Shown one piece after another: positions 1 to 8,585 of a DNA stretch of 64,000 bases. Source of the DNA: Gammaproteobacteria bacterium (GTDB lineage: Bacteria; Pseudomonadota; Gammaproteobacteria; GRL18). The stretch covers positions 1 to 64,000 of the forward strand of contig WFNB01000069.1 in NCBI GenBank assembly GCA_015488755.1, in the 5' to 3' direction. Made by a program: the position numbers and the translations under genes. Position 1 is the first letter of the stretch. Each line of letters begins with the position of its first letter. The notes under the pieces were generated by a model. It was given only the letters and a program-made list of their open reading frames with translations. It did no database searches and was not told where the DNA came from.

Positions 1-193
1 GCTAACCACCTGTAAATTACAGAATGTTAATCCCTATCATTATTTAGTGGACGTACTGCAACGGATCAATCTGCACCCAGCCAGAGATGTGGTTGAATTA
101 ACGCCCAGATGTTGGAAAGATAAGTTTGAGGCTGTTCCTCTTTTATCAGATTTGGCTAGGTTGGGGAAATAGAATCGTTGATTGATCGCTTAC
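1..193 (+). mobile_element. Right end of an IS66-family insertion sequence (partial)
   Basis: The stretch contains the last codons of an IS66-type transposase and about 20 bp of downstream sequence ending in CGCTTAC (187-193). IS66 elements commonly end in an inverted repeat of the GTAAGCG type, so 193 is a likely element boundary. Independent support comes from a 52-bp repeat shared with 59287-59338, whose match begins exactly at 194. The left end of the element lies outside the window. Confidence 0.6.
2..172 (+). CDS. IS66-family transposase, C-terminal fragment cut by the window edge
   Basis: Frame 2 is open from the window start to a TAG at 170-172 and gives 56 residues. The readable part contains NVNPYHYLVDVLQRI, then a HPA motif, and ELTPRCWK near the end. 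This matches the usual IS66 transposase tail, in which NPYxYLxDVLxRI is followed by HPA and a short ELxPxxWK-like end. The protein would cut and join DNA to move the element. The catalytic core is outside the window, so it cannot be said whether the gene is intact. Assignment rests on motif recognition only. Confidence 0.7.
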   Translation, partial: LTTCKLQNVNPYHYLVDVLQRINLHPARDVVELTPRCWKDKFEAVPLLSDLARLGK

Positions 194-328
194 GCTGGAG
201 ATACAAGGATTTGCAGGTTATTTTGACTTTATTCGTAGTCACCCTACGGGTGAAGTCAAAATGTTCTGCAAAGCCTTGTAGATTCAGTGCTATGGACATT
301 CGCAGTAGGTTCAACTGATTTATTTAGG
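194..328. repeat. Palindromic repeat family A, right part (MITE-like)
   Basis: Positions 194-245 are identical over 52 bp to 59287-59338. The sequence folds back on itself: ACAAGGATTTGCAGGTTATT around 200-222 pairs imperfectly with the segment ending GCAAAGCCTTGT near 279. The outer 19 bp TTCAACTGATTTATTTAGG (310-328) are the reverse complement of 59246-59264, the outer left end of the other copy. The full element is therefore probably a long inverted-repeat unit with both ends like this. Its left part appears to have been displaced by the IS66 element ending at 193. Confidence 0.65.
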
Positions 329-656
329 TTTAAGGATGGTGACTGATTACTATTGGTTAATATGGACGTACCAATAGTAATCTTTTGTTCATCTATTAAT
401 GTTCTAAATGCCAGTCTGTGACTTAAATCATTAGGAAATAATTTTCAGCAACTTGATCACATAATTGTCAAAGTTATTCATCTCTGTTACCTCATCACCT
501 AGATTTTTACTAGGGATGATTTTTTCTGATGGATAAAATCTCTTTATTAAACTTAAGAATCATAACGTCAGTTAATTTCCCAAAATATCATTTGATATAT
601 GGGTAGGAATGTATTCGTTATGATTTAAGTTTATAGATATTTATTATAGAAATATG
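329..656. other. Gene-free stretch with a perfect stem-loop
   Basis: No convincing gene is seen. A perfect 13-bp inverted repeat, GATTACTATTGGT (345-357) and ACCAATAGTAATC (370-382), has a 12-nt loop and is followed by TTTTG on the + strand. It resembles a factor-independent terminator read rightwards, though the T-run is short. It lies beyond the leftward CARF gene and could also stop transcription coming from the IS element. Nothing else stands out between 383 and 656 except AT-rich sequence. Confidence 0.45.
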
Positions 657-1898
657 TTAGACCAGCTTGTTTCTTAAATTACCTTCAACGCCCTTTATGC
701 CAATAATATTGTTTATAGAAATTTTGATCTTATATTCACTATTTTTAGGAGTTGTATGTGGAAGAAAATATTTATCAGTTAAAGCACTAGGTAAATATTT
801 TTCTAAAGTTTCTTTTAATTTAGTCTTTCTATCATCAAAAAATTGTTGATCAATCCCATCTTTTTCTAGCAATGATTTCTGCGTAGTTGGATGAATATTA
901 TTCAACCCGTTTAAACGCTTACTATTTTCAGTTTTATCATTTTTCTGATTGACTTTTCCAAATTCCAACATTTCCATTTGATCTAAAAAAATTTTAAGTA
1001 TATCTTTACTATTCTCCCCATCCACAGGACGACGAACTTCATAACCCTTACTCTTTACTGCCCAAACAATCATGGCATAAAAAGCAAACACTATTAATTT
1101 AAGAGGTATCTTGATGCCACAAGCTATAATGCAACAATTTGGATAATCAAATTCAATACGAATATTTTCTGGTGTATAAATCATATTATTGAGTTCAACA
1201 ATATCTTTATACTTCAATAAATTAGAGTCTTTTTTGCTGAATTGTTCAATAAGTAGTGAACCTAATTGCTCTCTCTGCCTCAAGTAAGGAATATTAATCA
1301 AATCAACCTTTGCTTCACGAGCATCCAGGCCTTTTATAACATTACCTTTCCAATCTTTAAGTTCTTTAGAATAAGGGGTTGGATAATAAAAATCATTTAT
1401 ATTTTCATATTCTTGACTAATAAGAACATGACTCAGTTGATCCCACGGTCTGGAAAACATACTCATGGCATAGCCCAAGAAAAAGGTCATGGTCTTTCGC
1501 CCACCGGCAATCGAAGCATGAATTTTACAGCCTTTATCAACTGTAAAATGAGCAACTTTTCGAGTAATGTAATCAGCTAGAGCTTCATGATCAGCTTCAT
1601 TACGGGCATCTTCAACATCATTTCCATTGGCATCGGGTATGATATGAATATTATCATTGTTAAATTTCAACTCTGGAAGAGTATAATCATTGAGCAAGTT
1701 ATTTATTTGATTTTCATCAATCAATGATTTTCTCGCTTTTTCAGCCCCTAGCGTTGTAGTAATAATGTGTAACTCTGTTGGCCAATCAAGATTTTTTGTA
1801 TAGATGCCATAAAGTGTTTCAGTAATGACTTGTGGTGAACTGCCTGTGACCGCCAACAAGATTACTTTTGATTTTTTTGGCTCTTTTTTTTTGCTCAT
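657..1898 (-). CDS. CARF-domain protein of the Cas_NE0113 / Csm6-type ring nuclease-like family
   Basis: This 413-residue protein has an N-terminal CARF (Rossmann-like) domain. LLAVTGSSPQVITETLY (14-30) is the first strand and ligand loop, and AGGRKTM (131-137) is the conserved second loop. A conserved stretch SRPWDQLSHVL and an FYYP motif follow near 149-173. This pattern is characteristic of the NE0113/TIGR02584 family, often named Csm6-like ring nuclease. I see no R-X4-H HEPN motif in residues 190-413, which look like a helical, winged-helix-like region. The likely job is binding, and possibly cleaving, cyclic oligoadenylate made by Cas10 (25285-27024). The Shine-Dalgarno AAGGGAA precedes ATG 1898. 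It stands 15 kb from the rest of the cas genes. Family call is firm; activity is inferred. Confidence 0.85.
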   Translation of the reverse strand: MSKKKEPKKSKVILLAVTGSSPQVITETLYGIYTKNLDWPTELHIITTTLGAEKARKSLIDENQINNLLNDYTLPELKFNNDNIHIIPDANGNDVEDARNEADHEALADYITRKVAHFTVDKGCKIHASIAGGRKTMTFFLGYAMSMFSRPWDQLSHVLISQEYENINDFYYPTPYSKELKDWKGNVIKGLDAREAKVDLINIPYLRQREQLGSLLIEQFSKKDSNLLKYKDIVELNNMIYTPENIRIEFDYPNCCIIACGIKIPLKLIVFAFYAMIVWAVKSKGYEVRRPVDGENSKDILKIFLDQMEMLEFGKVNQKNDKTENSKRLNGLNNIHPTTQKSLLEKDGIDQQFFDDRKTKLKETLEKYLPSALTDKYFLPHTTPKNSEYKIKISINNIIGIKGVEGNLRNKLV

Positions 1899-2028
1899 AG
1901 TATTCCCTTATATTAATTTATTGAATATGAAGTTGCCTAATATCAATTAATTTTATAATATTAAAATTAGGATTGAAAGCTCGTTTAAGTCAAACCTAAT
2001 ACAAGCTATCTACGCTATATCTCCAAGT

Positions 2029-3051
2029 TTAATCGATATCACCTATCTGTTGATACGCTAAACCTATCATTTTTAAAATATTCCGAATAATACAGGTTAC
2101 ATCAATACTTCGTTCAAGACCATTTGAATCACATTTTGGTGAATGGTGAAAGAAATCAATTAATTCTGTTTGATAACCCGTTTTATTAAACCCGCCTTGT
2201 AAAGACGGTGTAGAAAAATGAACAGACTCCTTTTTATCAAGATAAATCTGTTTTTCTTGCTTAACCAGTATTAATTCATTCAAATCAATAACCTTCAGAT
2301 AATTACCATTTTCACTGGTGAATTCAAATTTTGTTTCAAAACGATTTGATTTATTACTTAACAACAAAGTGGCCGATTTTCCAGATATTGATGATAAACA
2401 TACTATTAAATCAAATTGATTATTATTAAACTCTGTCAAGTTGCAAAAAACAACACTACAAGACTCACCCAAATAATCTATCACTGTATTAATTGGATGG
2501 ATTGCCACTGCAAATAAAAAAGACTCAACGATACTTTTACAATTCCAAAACAGTTTTTTTGGCTTAGATGAAAAACAATGTACCGTTAAGTTAACAATAT
2601 CGCTCTTAAGATATTGCTTTGCATTTCTCAAATAATCTATATGGCTAAAGTTAAACCCAACATAGGGTTCAGGACTTTTTGTTTCAATGAGCTTGGTTTT
2701 TATTTTGTTCAAATCAGTCAAAGTAATCGCCATTGGTTTTTCACAAAAAACAGGCACACCTGTTTCTAGGCCTTTTAATATGATTTCAACATGCAAGGCA
2801 GGATCAGCGCTCACCACCACAGCATCTAATTGACAATAAAACAAGTCTTCCCAATTAACACTATAGTGCTTAAAACCAAATTGAGAACCTGTTTTTTTCG
2901 CCTTTTCCTCTGTGCGACAACAAACTGTATTCAGCTCAATTCCTTCAATTAAACGCATAGCAGGCAATAAGTTTTCAGTCATATGATTACCGACACCAAC
3001 AACGCCAACCTGTAGTTTACGCAACGATTTTATATTGACTAGCATATTCAT
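2029..3051 (-). CDS. Gfo/Idh/MocA-family NAD(P)-dependent oxidoreductase
   Basis: The N-terminal Rossmann fold shows VGVVGVGNHMTENLLPAM, the dinucleotide-binding loop. VFCEKPMA carries the family EKP motif whose lysine takes part in catalysis, and AIHPINTVIDYLG lies at the usual position of the active-site histidine. Length (340 aa) is normal for the family. Members oxidise or reduce sugars, inositols and related polyols; the substrate here cannot be read from sequence. The GTG at 3057 lies inside the ribosome binding site AAAGGGTG, so ATG 3051 is the better start. The gene overlaps the upstream nucleoside-phosphorylase-like gene by 35 bp, so they are probably translated together. Its place among defence genes is unusual. 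Confidence 0.85.
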   Translation of the reverse strand: MNMLVNIKSLRKLQVGVVGVGNHMTENLLPAMRLIEGIELNTVCCRTEEKAKKTGSQFGFKHYSVNWEDLFYCQLDAVVVSADPALHVEIILKGLETGVPVFCEKPMAITLTDLNKIKTKLIETKSPEPYVGFNFSHIDYLRNAKQYLKSDIVNLTVHCFSSKPKKLFWNCKSIVESFLFAVAIHPINTVIDYLGESCSVVFCNLTEFNNNQFDLIVCLSSISGKSATLLLSNKSNRFETKFEFTSENGNYLKVIDLNELILVKQEKQIYLDKKESVHFSTPSLQGGFNKTGYQTELIDFFHHSPKCDSNGLERSIDVTCIIRNILKMIGLAYQQIGDID

Positions 3052-4348
3052 AAACACCCTTTGATTTTATATAATTAATAATTAATTTCATTATTTTATG
3101 TTGCATTTTTTTCTTAGCCAATACCGCTTTTTCAGTGCGATTATTGCTTAAATCATAATCAACAAATAAACTTGACTCTTCAGGACGACGAATATAATCC
3201 GTTGCAAAATGTAATGCAGTAAAAGAAATCGACTGTTTTGCATTTTTAACAATCCAAGCCATTTGGGAAATTTCATTATCAATTGAATTAATCGATAACT
3301 CAGTCGCCTTATTTCTCATGGTATAATCTTCCTCTAAAATCGTAGATACAGACAAATGAGACCCCGTATCCAGATAAGAATGATAGTTTAAAAAATTATT
3401 TCTTACTGTAAATTGATCATGAACAATTTGATCATGGTTAAACACATAATAATGGGATGGACAATAAATTTTAGAATATATATTTTTAGGATCATCTAAA
3501 CAACCTAATTTTGCAAAATAGATAATTTCACTGATATCATGATTATCAATCAAATCCTTAATTATATTGGCCGAAGCATTTCCCCAAAAGCTATATTTAA
3601 CTGCTAATAAAGTAACCACACATTGATCGACCAAATATTTGTACACAGTATAATAATCGTTCTCTTTTTTTTCTAAACAAAAACAGTTTTTATCATTTTC
3701 AAATTGTTTTGCCAATTGGTTAACATAGCCCATAATCAAAACACCTTTTATTGAAACATTCAAATCATCAAACGATGTCAATGATAACAGCCTTTTTTCG
3801 AAATAAGGATAACGAAATGACAACAAACGATTATAATCACTATTATTAGCTTGCACAAAATACTGAATCATTGATGTGTAGTGTTGTAAATAATCAGAAC
3901 TAGGAAGCACTGCCACCACCAACACACTTTCACCCTGAACATTAGTACATCGATAGAAACACGGTCTTAAAAAGTTTATTTCTTTCTCAATTTTATTAAC
4001 TTTAAAGTCAATAAGCTCAATACTAGAAAAGCCTAAAAACAAAAAGTTTTTTTCAAAGTAGTCAGGAAAAACACCATGTATTTCAATATTAAAGTTATAA
4101 TTAATGGTCTGTAGCAATGCATCCACAGGTAATTTTTGTGTCACATAATCATCCAATGCAGATGACATCGTATGATTTTCAGAAGAAACCACTGGCATAT
4201 CTAAAGCTGTAAGTAACACCCTATCATTTAATAAGTTAACCGTACAACTCGAACCTATAACACTTTCTAACTGAGAAAAATAAGAATATACTTCTGCAGA
4301 ATAATCATTAGATAATTCAGAATTTGTTCTATTTAATATATCAGCCAT
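3017..4348 (-). CDS. Nucleoside phosphorylase-like protein (tentative), 443 aa
   Basis: I do not recognise the whole protein. The C-terminal half resembles the nucleoside phosphorylase / nucleosidase fold. IKGVLIMGYVNQL is followed by a VKYSFWGNASANIIKDLI stretch, then IIYFAKLGCL where the family often has a VGxAGGL-type loop. TGSHLSVSTILEE comes next, then SINSIDNEISQMAW where PNP-like proteins have an acidic nucleoside-binding segment. The N-terminal 180 residues show no motif I can name. PNP-fold enzymes cleave nucleosides or nucleotides, and some phage-defence effectors use the fold to deplete ATP. It overlaps the Gfo/Idh/MocA gene, so the pair is likely one operon, starting at the divergent promoter region shared with the helicase cassette. 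Confidence 0.5.
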   Translation of the reverse strand: MADILNRTNSELSNDYSAEVYSYFSQLESVIGSSCTVNLLNDRVLLTALDMPVVSSENHTMSSALDDYVTQKLPVDALLQTINYNFNIEIHGVFPDYFEKNFLFLGFSSIELIDFKVNKIEKEINFLRPCFYRCTNVQGESVLVVAVLPSSDYLQHYTSMIQYFVQANNSDYNRLLSFRYPYFEKRLLSLTSFDDLNVSIKGVLIMGYVNQLAKQFENDKNCFCLEKKENDYYTVYKYLVDQCVVTLLAVKYSFWGNASANIIKDLIDNHDISEIIYFAKLGCLDDPKNIYSKIYCPSHYYVFNHDQIVHDQFTVRNNFLNYHSYLDTGSHLSVSTILEEDYTMRNKATELSINSIDNEISQMAWIVKNAKQSISFTALHFATDYIRRPEESSLFVDYDLSNNRTEKAVLAKKKMQHKIMKLIINYIKSKGVYEYASQYKIVA

Positions 4349-4456
4349 AATACTATCTTCCCAATGTTAAAAATCACATAATCTACGAACATTAATTGTT
4401 CATTTTTTTACATTTCACTTAAAAATCTTAACAAAAAAGAATAGCAATAATTTTAT

Positions 4457-4468
4457 GACAAGCTTGTC
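4457..4468. promoter_or_regulatory. Perfect 12-bp palindrome, candidate operator (copy 1)
   Basis: GACAAGCTTGTC is a perfect dyad 109 bp before the leftward PNP-like start codon. It is followed by TGATATTTTGTC. Near-identical sites occur at 4651-4662 and at 28662-28673 before the cas operon. The extended core CAAGCTTGTCT is shared by all three when the second is read on the other strand. Such a dyad is a typical binding site for a dimeric regulator. The regulator itself is not identified. Confidence 0.5.
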
Positions 4469-4521
4469 TGATATTTTGTCCAAATCATTATTCATACATA
4501 GAAACTAAAAGGAGGGTTATT

Positions 4522-4563
4522 TTGCTGGTGGCTTTTAGGATGGGTTTACAACATTTTCTATAA
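4522..4563 (+). other. Possible 13-codon leader peptide followed by a hairpin
   Basis: A strong Shine-Dalgarno AAGGAGG (4509-4515) is followed at the right distance by TTG and 12 further codons to TAA at 4561-4563, giving MLVAFRMGLQHFL. Twenty-five bases later a perfect 8-bp inverted repeat, CTTAAGTC (4588-4595) and GACTTAAG (4607-4614), could form a hairpin in the leader of the helicase operon. The arrangement resembles a translated leader with an attenuator, but there is no T-run and the peptide has no telling composition. Speculative. Confidence 0.25.
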
Positions 4564-4650
4564 TGACTTGCCTCATACATCAACATCCTTAAGTCCATTT
4601 TTTAAAGACTTAAGTCATCCATATGTTAAAGCCATTACGTGTAAAAAACA

Positions 4651-4662
4651 GACAAGCTTGTG
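4651..4662. promoter_or_regulatory. Palindrome, candidate operator (copy 2)
   Basis: GACAAGCTTGTG matches the dyad at 4457-4468 in 11 of 12 positions and lies 68 bp before the helicase start codon. Read on the minus strand it extends to ACAAGCTTGTCTGTTTTTT, which resembles the sequence beyond copies 1 and 3. The two copies in this region therefore face each other, which would let one regulator act on both divergent transcripts. Confidence 0.5.
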
Positions 4663-4729
4663 AAACGTGGAATAAAGAGCTTATGTTGTTACTCTATCAA
4701 CTTGTTAAAAAAACATTGAGATAATAAAC

Positions 4730-7700
4730 ATGAACAACAGCCAAACAAATACACTATCAAACACACCTAAAGTGCTCTATTGGGAAAAATCGACTCGAGA
4801 AGAGACTATACACCATGTAAAAAAGTCACTTAAGCGTGTCTTTAAAAAAAATAGCCAATTAGAAAAATACTATACTGATAAAACATTGGATAGGGATGAA
4901 CAAGTTGATTTGCTATTGCAGGATTTCTTCCCAAATAATTTACCCATTAATTATTACGCCGCTAATTTATCATTAACCGATAAGAGTGATAAAAAAATCA
5001 CCCTATCCTTACGTGCACCCAATCATGGTAATTTTATTCATTTACTTGAAGCCAATACAGCCATCAGTATTAGTGGCTATTGGCCCACGGCTGCCAATAA
5101 TCCTAAATTTATTCCTGAAAATATCTTTATTAGCCATAATGATGATCAGGCAACACACTATGAAATTGCATTGGATGCAACCCCTTCATCTCTGACACCT
5201 GAAAGAAATGCAAATAATAATGTATTAACCCCGACACTGGCCAAAAAACTACCATTAATCTCAGTAAAAACGGCCAAAAATCTGAATAATTGGATTGAAT
5301 TCATTGAATTCAAACGTCAATTAGTTAAACAGAAACAAGTTGGAATTCGCTATTTGAATGTGAACATCAATCAACAGGAACAATTAGTCTTTGTCGTGCT
5401 CTGCCCTGCCAGTGAAGATATAAAAAACATCGGAAAAATTTTCCAGAGAAAAGAACTAGAAGTATTCAATCAACAAATATCTACAGATAGCTGTTATTTC
5501 AAGCTAAAAGATCAGGAAAATAAAAAGTCTACGAATAATCGTGATTATCAATTAGGACAAATTCAAGGCTCTGTCAAAATCCTCTCAAATAATCAATGTG
5601 ATGACTATAATCAACTATTACCATCATTAAATATTGATAGTTCACTGCATATAACATGGGGTCAGATGACGGTAGAACTAACAGAGGACTGGAAAAATAA
5701 ACTTAATAATGCCAGTCAAGAGACTACGGATGATATAACACCTGAATACGAGAAGCTCTGCCAACAACTATTACAAAGCATCCCAGAACAAGGCTTTATA
5801 TCATTTCAATCCATTGGTGATCTGGCACTTGCTAATCGTCATGAGCGAGTGATAAAGAATTTAATGAAAAATGAAAATTGTTACTCACCCTATCTTTCCA
5901 CCTATTTATTTGATATTAAACAGGCTGGAAAAATGGCACAACGTCCAGTGATCAACAAATGGTTCAATAACAACTTACAGGATGCACAAAAAGAAGCAGT
6001 TATAAAAATGATTGGTTCACCTGATTTATGTCTGATTCAAGGGCCTCCTGGTACGGGCAAAACCACTGTTATTGCTGAAGCTATATTACAATTAGCAGCA
6101 CGCGGTGAAAAAGTGCTCTTGGCAAGTCAGGCTCATGATGCCATTGATAATGCCTTAAGTCGCATTCAAAATAAAGCGGAGTTACGAGCTATTCGTCTAG
6201 CAAGATACTCCGATAAAATCACTGAAGAAGGTCAGCAGTTTTCTGAACATCAAGCATTATCTCGTTATTATGACAGCTTAAGAACTCATACCGAAGAAAC
6301 CTGGTTAACACCTTACAAAAATAAAAATCAAGCCCTTGAAAATATAAAGAACTGGTTAAATAATGCCACTTACATGAAAAATGATATTGTAGCCATTAAT
6401 GCAAAAAAGAAAATCATCGATCAACAACTCAGCACATTAAAAGCAAAACGTCTGAGTCAACACAAAGCCTACCATCAGGCATCAGATGTATACGAAAGTC
6501 ATCAATTACAAATCAATCAAGTTAAAGACACCATTAATAGCCTGGAAAATTGTTCAGACTCCGTTTATATAGCAGAAAATACCTTAACAAGCCAAGCTAA
6601 AGCGTTAGCAGAAGCATTGTTTAAATTATCTGAAGCAAACATCTCATTAGATTTTTCACATCAACAGTTTATAGAAAATCCACAAGGTCATGGATTAATC
6701 CTAAGTGCTCTTTTAAAGCAGTGGTTTATCGTACAGTCTCATTTATCAGATATACAGAATGACATTTTGTCACTAAAACAGGCGGGTTCTAAGTCACTTA
6801 AAGACAGAGAAACAGAACAAAAAATCAGTCAATTAAATAAAGACATTAAACACTGTGAAACCACAATGGAGCAGAACGATTCCCCCGAAGTCACTCAACA
6901 ATGGCGACAATTACGTAAACAAAGAACACAGCTTGAGAAAACCAAAAAAGGCTTAAAGAAAGAGATTTATGGTATTTTTAGTGATCACCATCAATTTACT
7001 GACATCAATAATGCTCAATCTGTAGCAAAAATACTTGAGACTCGAATAATGACACTGAAAAGTATCGAGTCTGAAGTCTCTGATGTGTTACATCATTTCA
7101 TAACTGAATTAAAGCAATCTATCGATAATCTTTCTACAAAGAAACCCGATTACAACCTCATTGAACGCATTGAAAAGAAAATCACAGCATTAAGCCGTGA
7201 TCAGGAACATGTTATGCAGCAATTAATTCCATTAAAAAAGAAAGCTAATCAATTATTACAAGAACAAAATTTATCAACCGATCGCTCCTTTTCCGATCAA
7301 GTTTTATCTGTAAAAAAATACTACGAAGATAAGATTGAAACAAATCAGGCTAAGAATAAGATTCAAAAACCCTGGAATGATTTTTTTCAGAACTGGGTAG
7401 ATAATCTGTCAGAAACCTCAGCAGCCCACTCCGATTGGGAACATATAAACTCCACCTATACTGAAAGTTGCAACTTATTTGCCATTTCCTGTAATGAAAA
7501 TGATAAAACATTGCAAGATGCTGGTGTTGAAAGTTTTGATGTCGTGATTATAGATGAAGTATCAAAAGCAACCCCCATTGAAATGCTTTTACCACTGATG
7601 CGTGCAAGACGAGCGGTACTGGTGGGTGATCATCGACAATTGCCCCCTGTTTTTCAAGAAAGTCATGATGCTCAAACCTTTGCAGATAAAGCTGAAGAAC

Positions 7701-8575
7701 TTGAAGAGTCATCAGCCACGCAAACCCAAAACAACCTACTCACTCGAAAAAATATCAAACGATTTGAAAACATGGTCACAGCCTCATTATTTAAAGCACA
7801 CTTTGAAGCGGCCGATGACTCGATTCGTGAACGTCTCAGCGTACAATATCGTATGCATCCGGAAATCATGCAACTCGTTAATAAATTCTATGAAGGCCAG
7901 TTAATATGTGGCAATCCTGAGCTGTCACGTGAACACGGTCTCTACCTAAAAGGTAAAACCAATCAATTATTAACACCCCAAAATCATGTCTTGTGGATAG
8001 ATACCTCAAATGACTTGAAAAATAATCGATATAAAGAAAAAGAAGACCAAACCAATCCTTTAGAGGCACAATTAATCGCTGAAACATTAATGAAAATTAA
8101 TCAACAGATGTTGACACAGGGCTTCAATAAAAAGAACAAACAAAAAGTCGGTGTCGTCTCCTTTTATGTCGCACAGTGCCGGGTGATCCGACATGCCATT
8201 CGTAAAGTGAACCATGGACAATTACAATTTGATGCCATTCATGTAGAAATTAACACCGTGATCCGTTATCAGGGTAAAGAAAAGCCCATTATTTTAATCA
8301 GTCTAGTTCGTAATGATGGTCAGCCTAAAGAAAAAAGACGCTCAGCAAGAGCCAACGTGGCACGATTTGAATTTATCAATGTTGCTATTTCAAGAGCACA
8401 AAATTTACTAATCCTGTTTGGTGCACGTAATATGCTGGAATGCCGCGATGTCATCTTACCCAATATGGACTCACAAGGTGTGCAGAAAAAACAAGTCTAT
8501 CGTGAAATATTTGCGGAGTTGGATCGGGCTGCCCGAATATTCCCTGCCAGTGAAATGTGTATTAATCATCAATAA
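4730..8575 (+). CDS. Large UPF1-like superfamily 1 helicase (cassette gene 1)
   Basis: This 1281-residue protein carries the full set of SF1B helicase motifs: Walker A GPPGTGKTT (438-446), Walker B VVIIDE with D942-E943, motif III GDHRQLPP (966-973), motif IV QYRMHPE (1039-1045), IRYQGKEKPIILIS near 1180 and NVAISRAQNLLILFG near 1215. This is the UPF1/SMUBP2/COG1112 group, which unwinds RNA or DNA 5' to 3'. Between Walker A and B lies an approximately 350-residue charged, helical insertion (about 540-890) likely to form a coiled coil. Residues 1-430 contain an OB-like or unknown domain. It starts a tight five-gene operon, with the next gene 10 bp downstream. Such helicases often serve as the motor of multi-gene defence systems. 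The helicase call is firm; role in defence is inferred from context. Confidence 0.85.
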   Translation: MNNSQTNTLSNTPKVLYWEKSTREETIHHVKKSLKRVFKKNSQLEKYYTDKTLDRDEQVDLLLQDFFPNNLPINYYAANLSLTDKSDKKITLSLRAPNHGNFIHLLEANTAISISGYWPTAANNPKFIPENIFISHNDDQATHYEIALDATPSSLTPERNANNNVLTPTLAKKLPLISVKTAKNLNNWIEFIEFKRQLVKQKQVGIRYLNVNINQQEQLVFVVLCPASEDIKNIGKIFQRKELEVFNQQISTDSCYFKLKDQENKKSTNNRDYQLGQIQGSVKILSNNQCDDYNQLLPSLNIDSSLHITWGQMTVELTEDWKNKLNNASQETTDDITPEYEKLCQQLLQSIPEQGFISFQSIGDLALANRHERVIKNLMKNENCYSPYLSTYLFDIKQAGKMAQRPVINKWFNNNLQDAQKEAVIKMIGSPDLCLIQGPPGTGKTTVIAEAILQLAARGEKVLLASQAHDAIDNALSRIQNKAELRAIRLARYSDKITEEGQQFSEHQALSRYYDSLRTHTEETWLTPYKNKNQALENIKNWLNNATYMKNDIVAINAKKKIIDQQLSTLKAKRLSQHKAYHQASDVYESHQLQINQVKDTINSLENCSDSVYIAENTLTSQAKALAEALFKLSEANISLDFSHQQFIENPQGHGLILSALLKQWFIVQSHLSDIQNDILSLKQAGSKSLKDRETEQKISQLNKDIKHCETTMEQNDSPEVTQQWRQLRKQRTQLEKTKKGLKKEIYGIFSDHHQFTDINNAQSVAKILETRIMTLKSIESEVSDVLHHFITELKQSIDNLSTKKPDYNLIERIEKKITALSRDQEHVMQQLIPLKKKANQLLQEQNLSTDRSFSDQVLSVKKYYEDKIETNQAKNKIQKPWNDFFQNWVDNLSETSAAHSDWEHINSTYTESCNLFAISCNENDKTLQDAGVESFDVVIIDEVSKATPIEMLLPLMRARRAVLVGDHRQLPPVFQESHDAQTFADKAEELEESSATQTQNNLLTRKNIKRFENMVTASLFKAHFEAADDSIRERLSVQYRMHPEIMQLVNKFYEGQLICGNPELSREHGLYLKGKTNQLLTPQNHVLWIDTSNDLKNNRYKEKEDQTNPLEAQLIAETLMKINQQMLTQGFNKKNKQKVGVVSFYVAQCRVIRHAIRKVNHGQLQFDAIHVEINTVIRYQGKEKPIILISLVRNDGQPKEKRRSARANVARFEFINVAISRAQNLLILFGARNMLECRDVILPNMDSQGVQKKQVYREIFAELDRAARIFPASEMCINHQ

Positions 8576-8585
8576 GAGAGAAGTT

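Noticed and set aside
8418-8585. A 56-codon extension at the start of the PIN gene
   Set aside because: It overlaps the helicase end in another frame, while ATG 8586 has a ribosome binding site and gives a clean protein.
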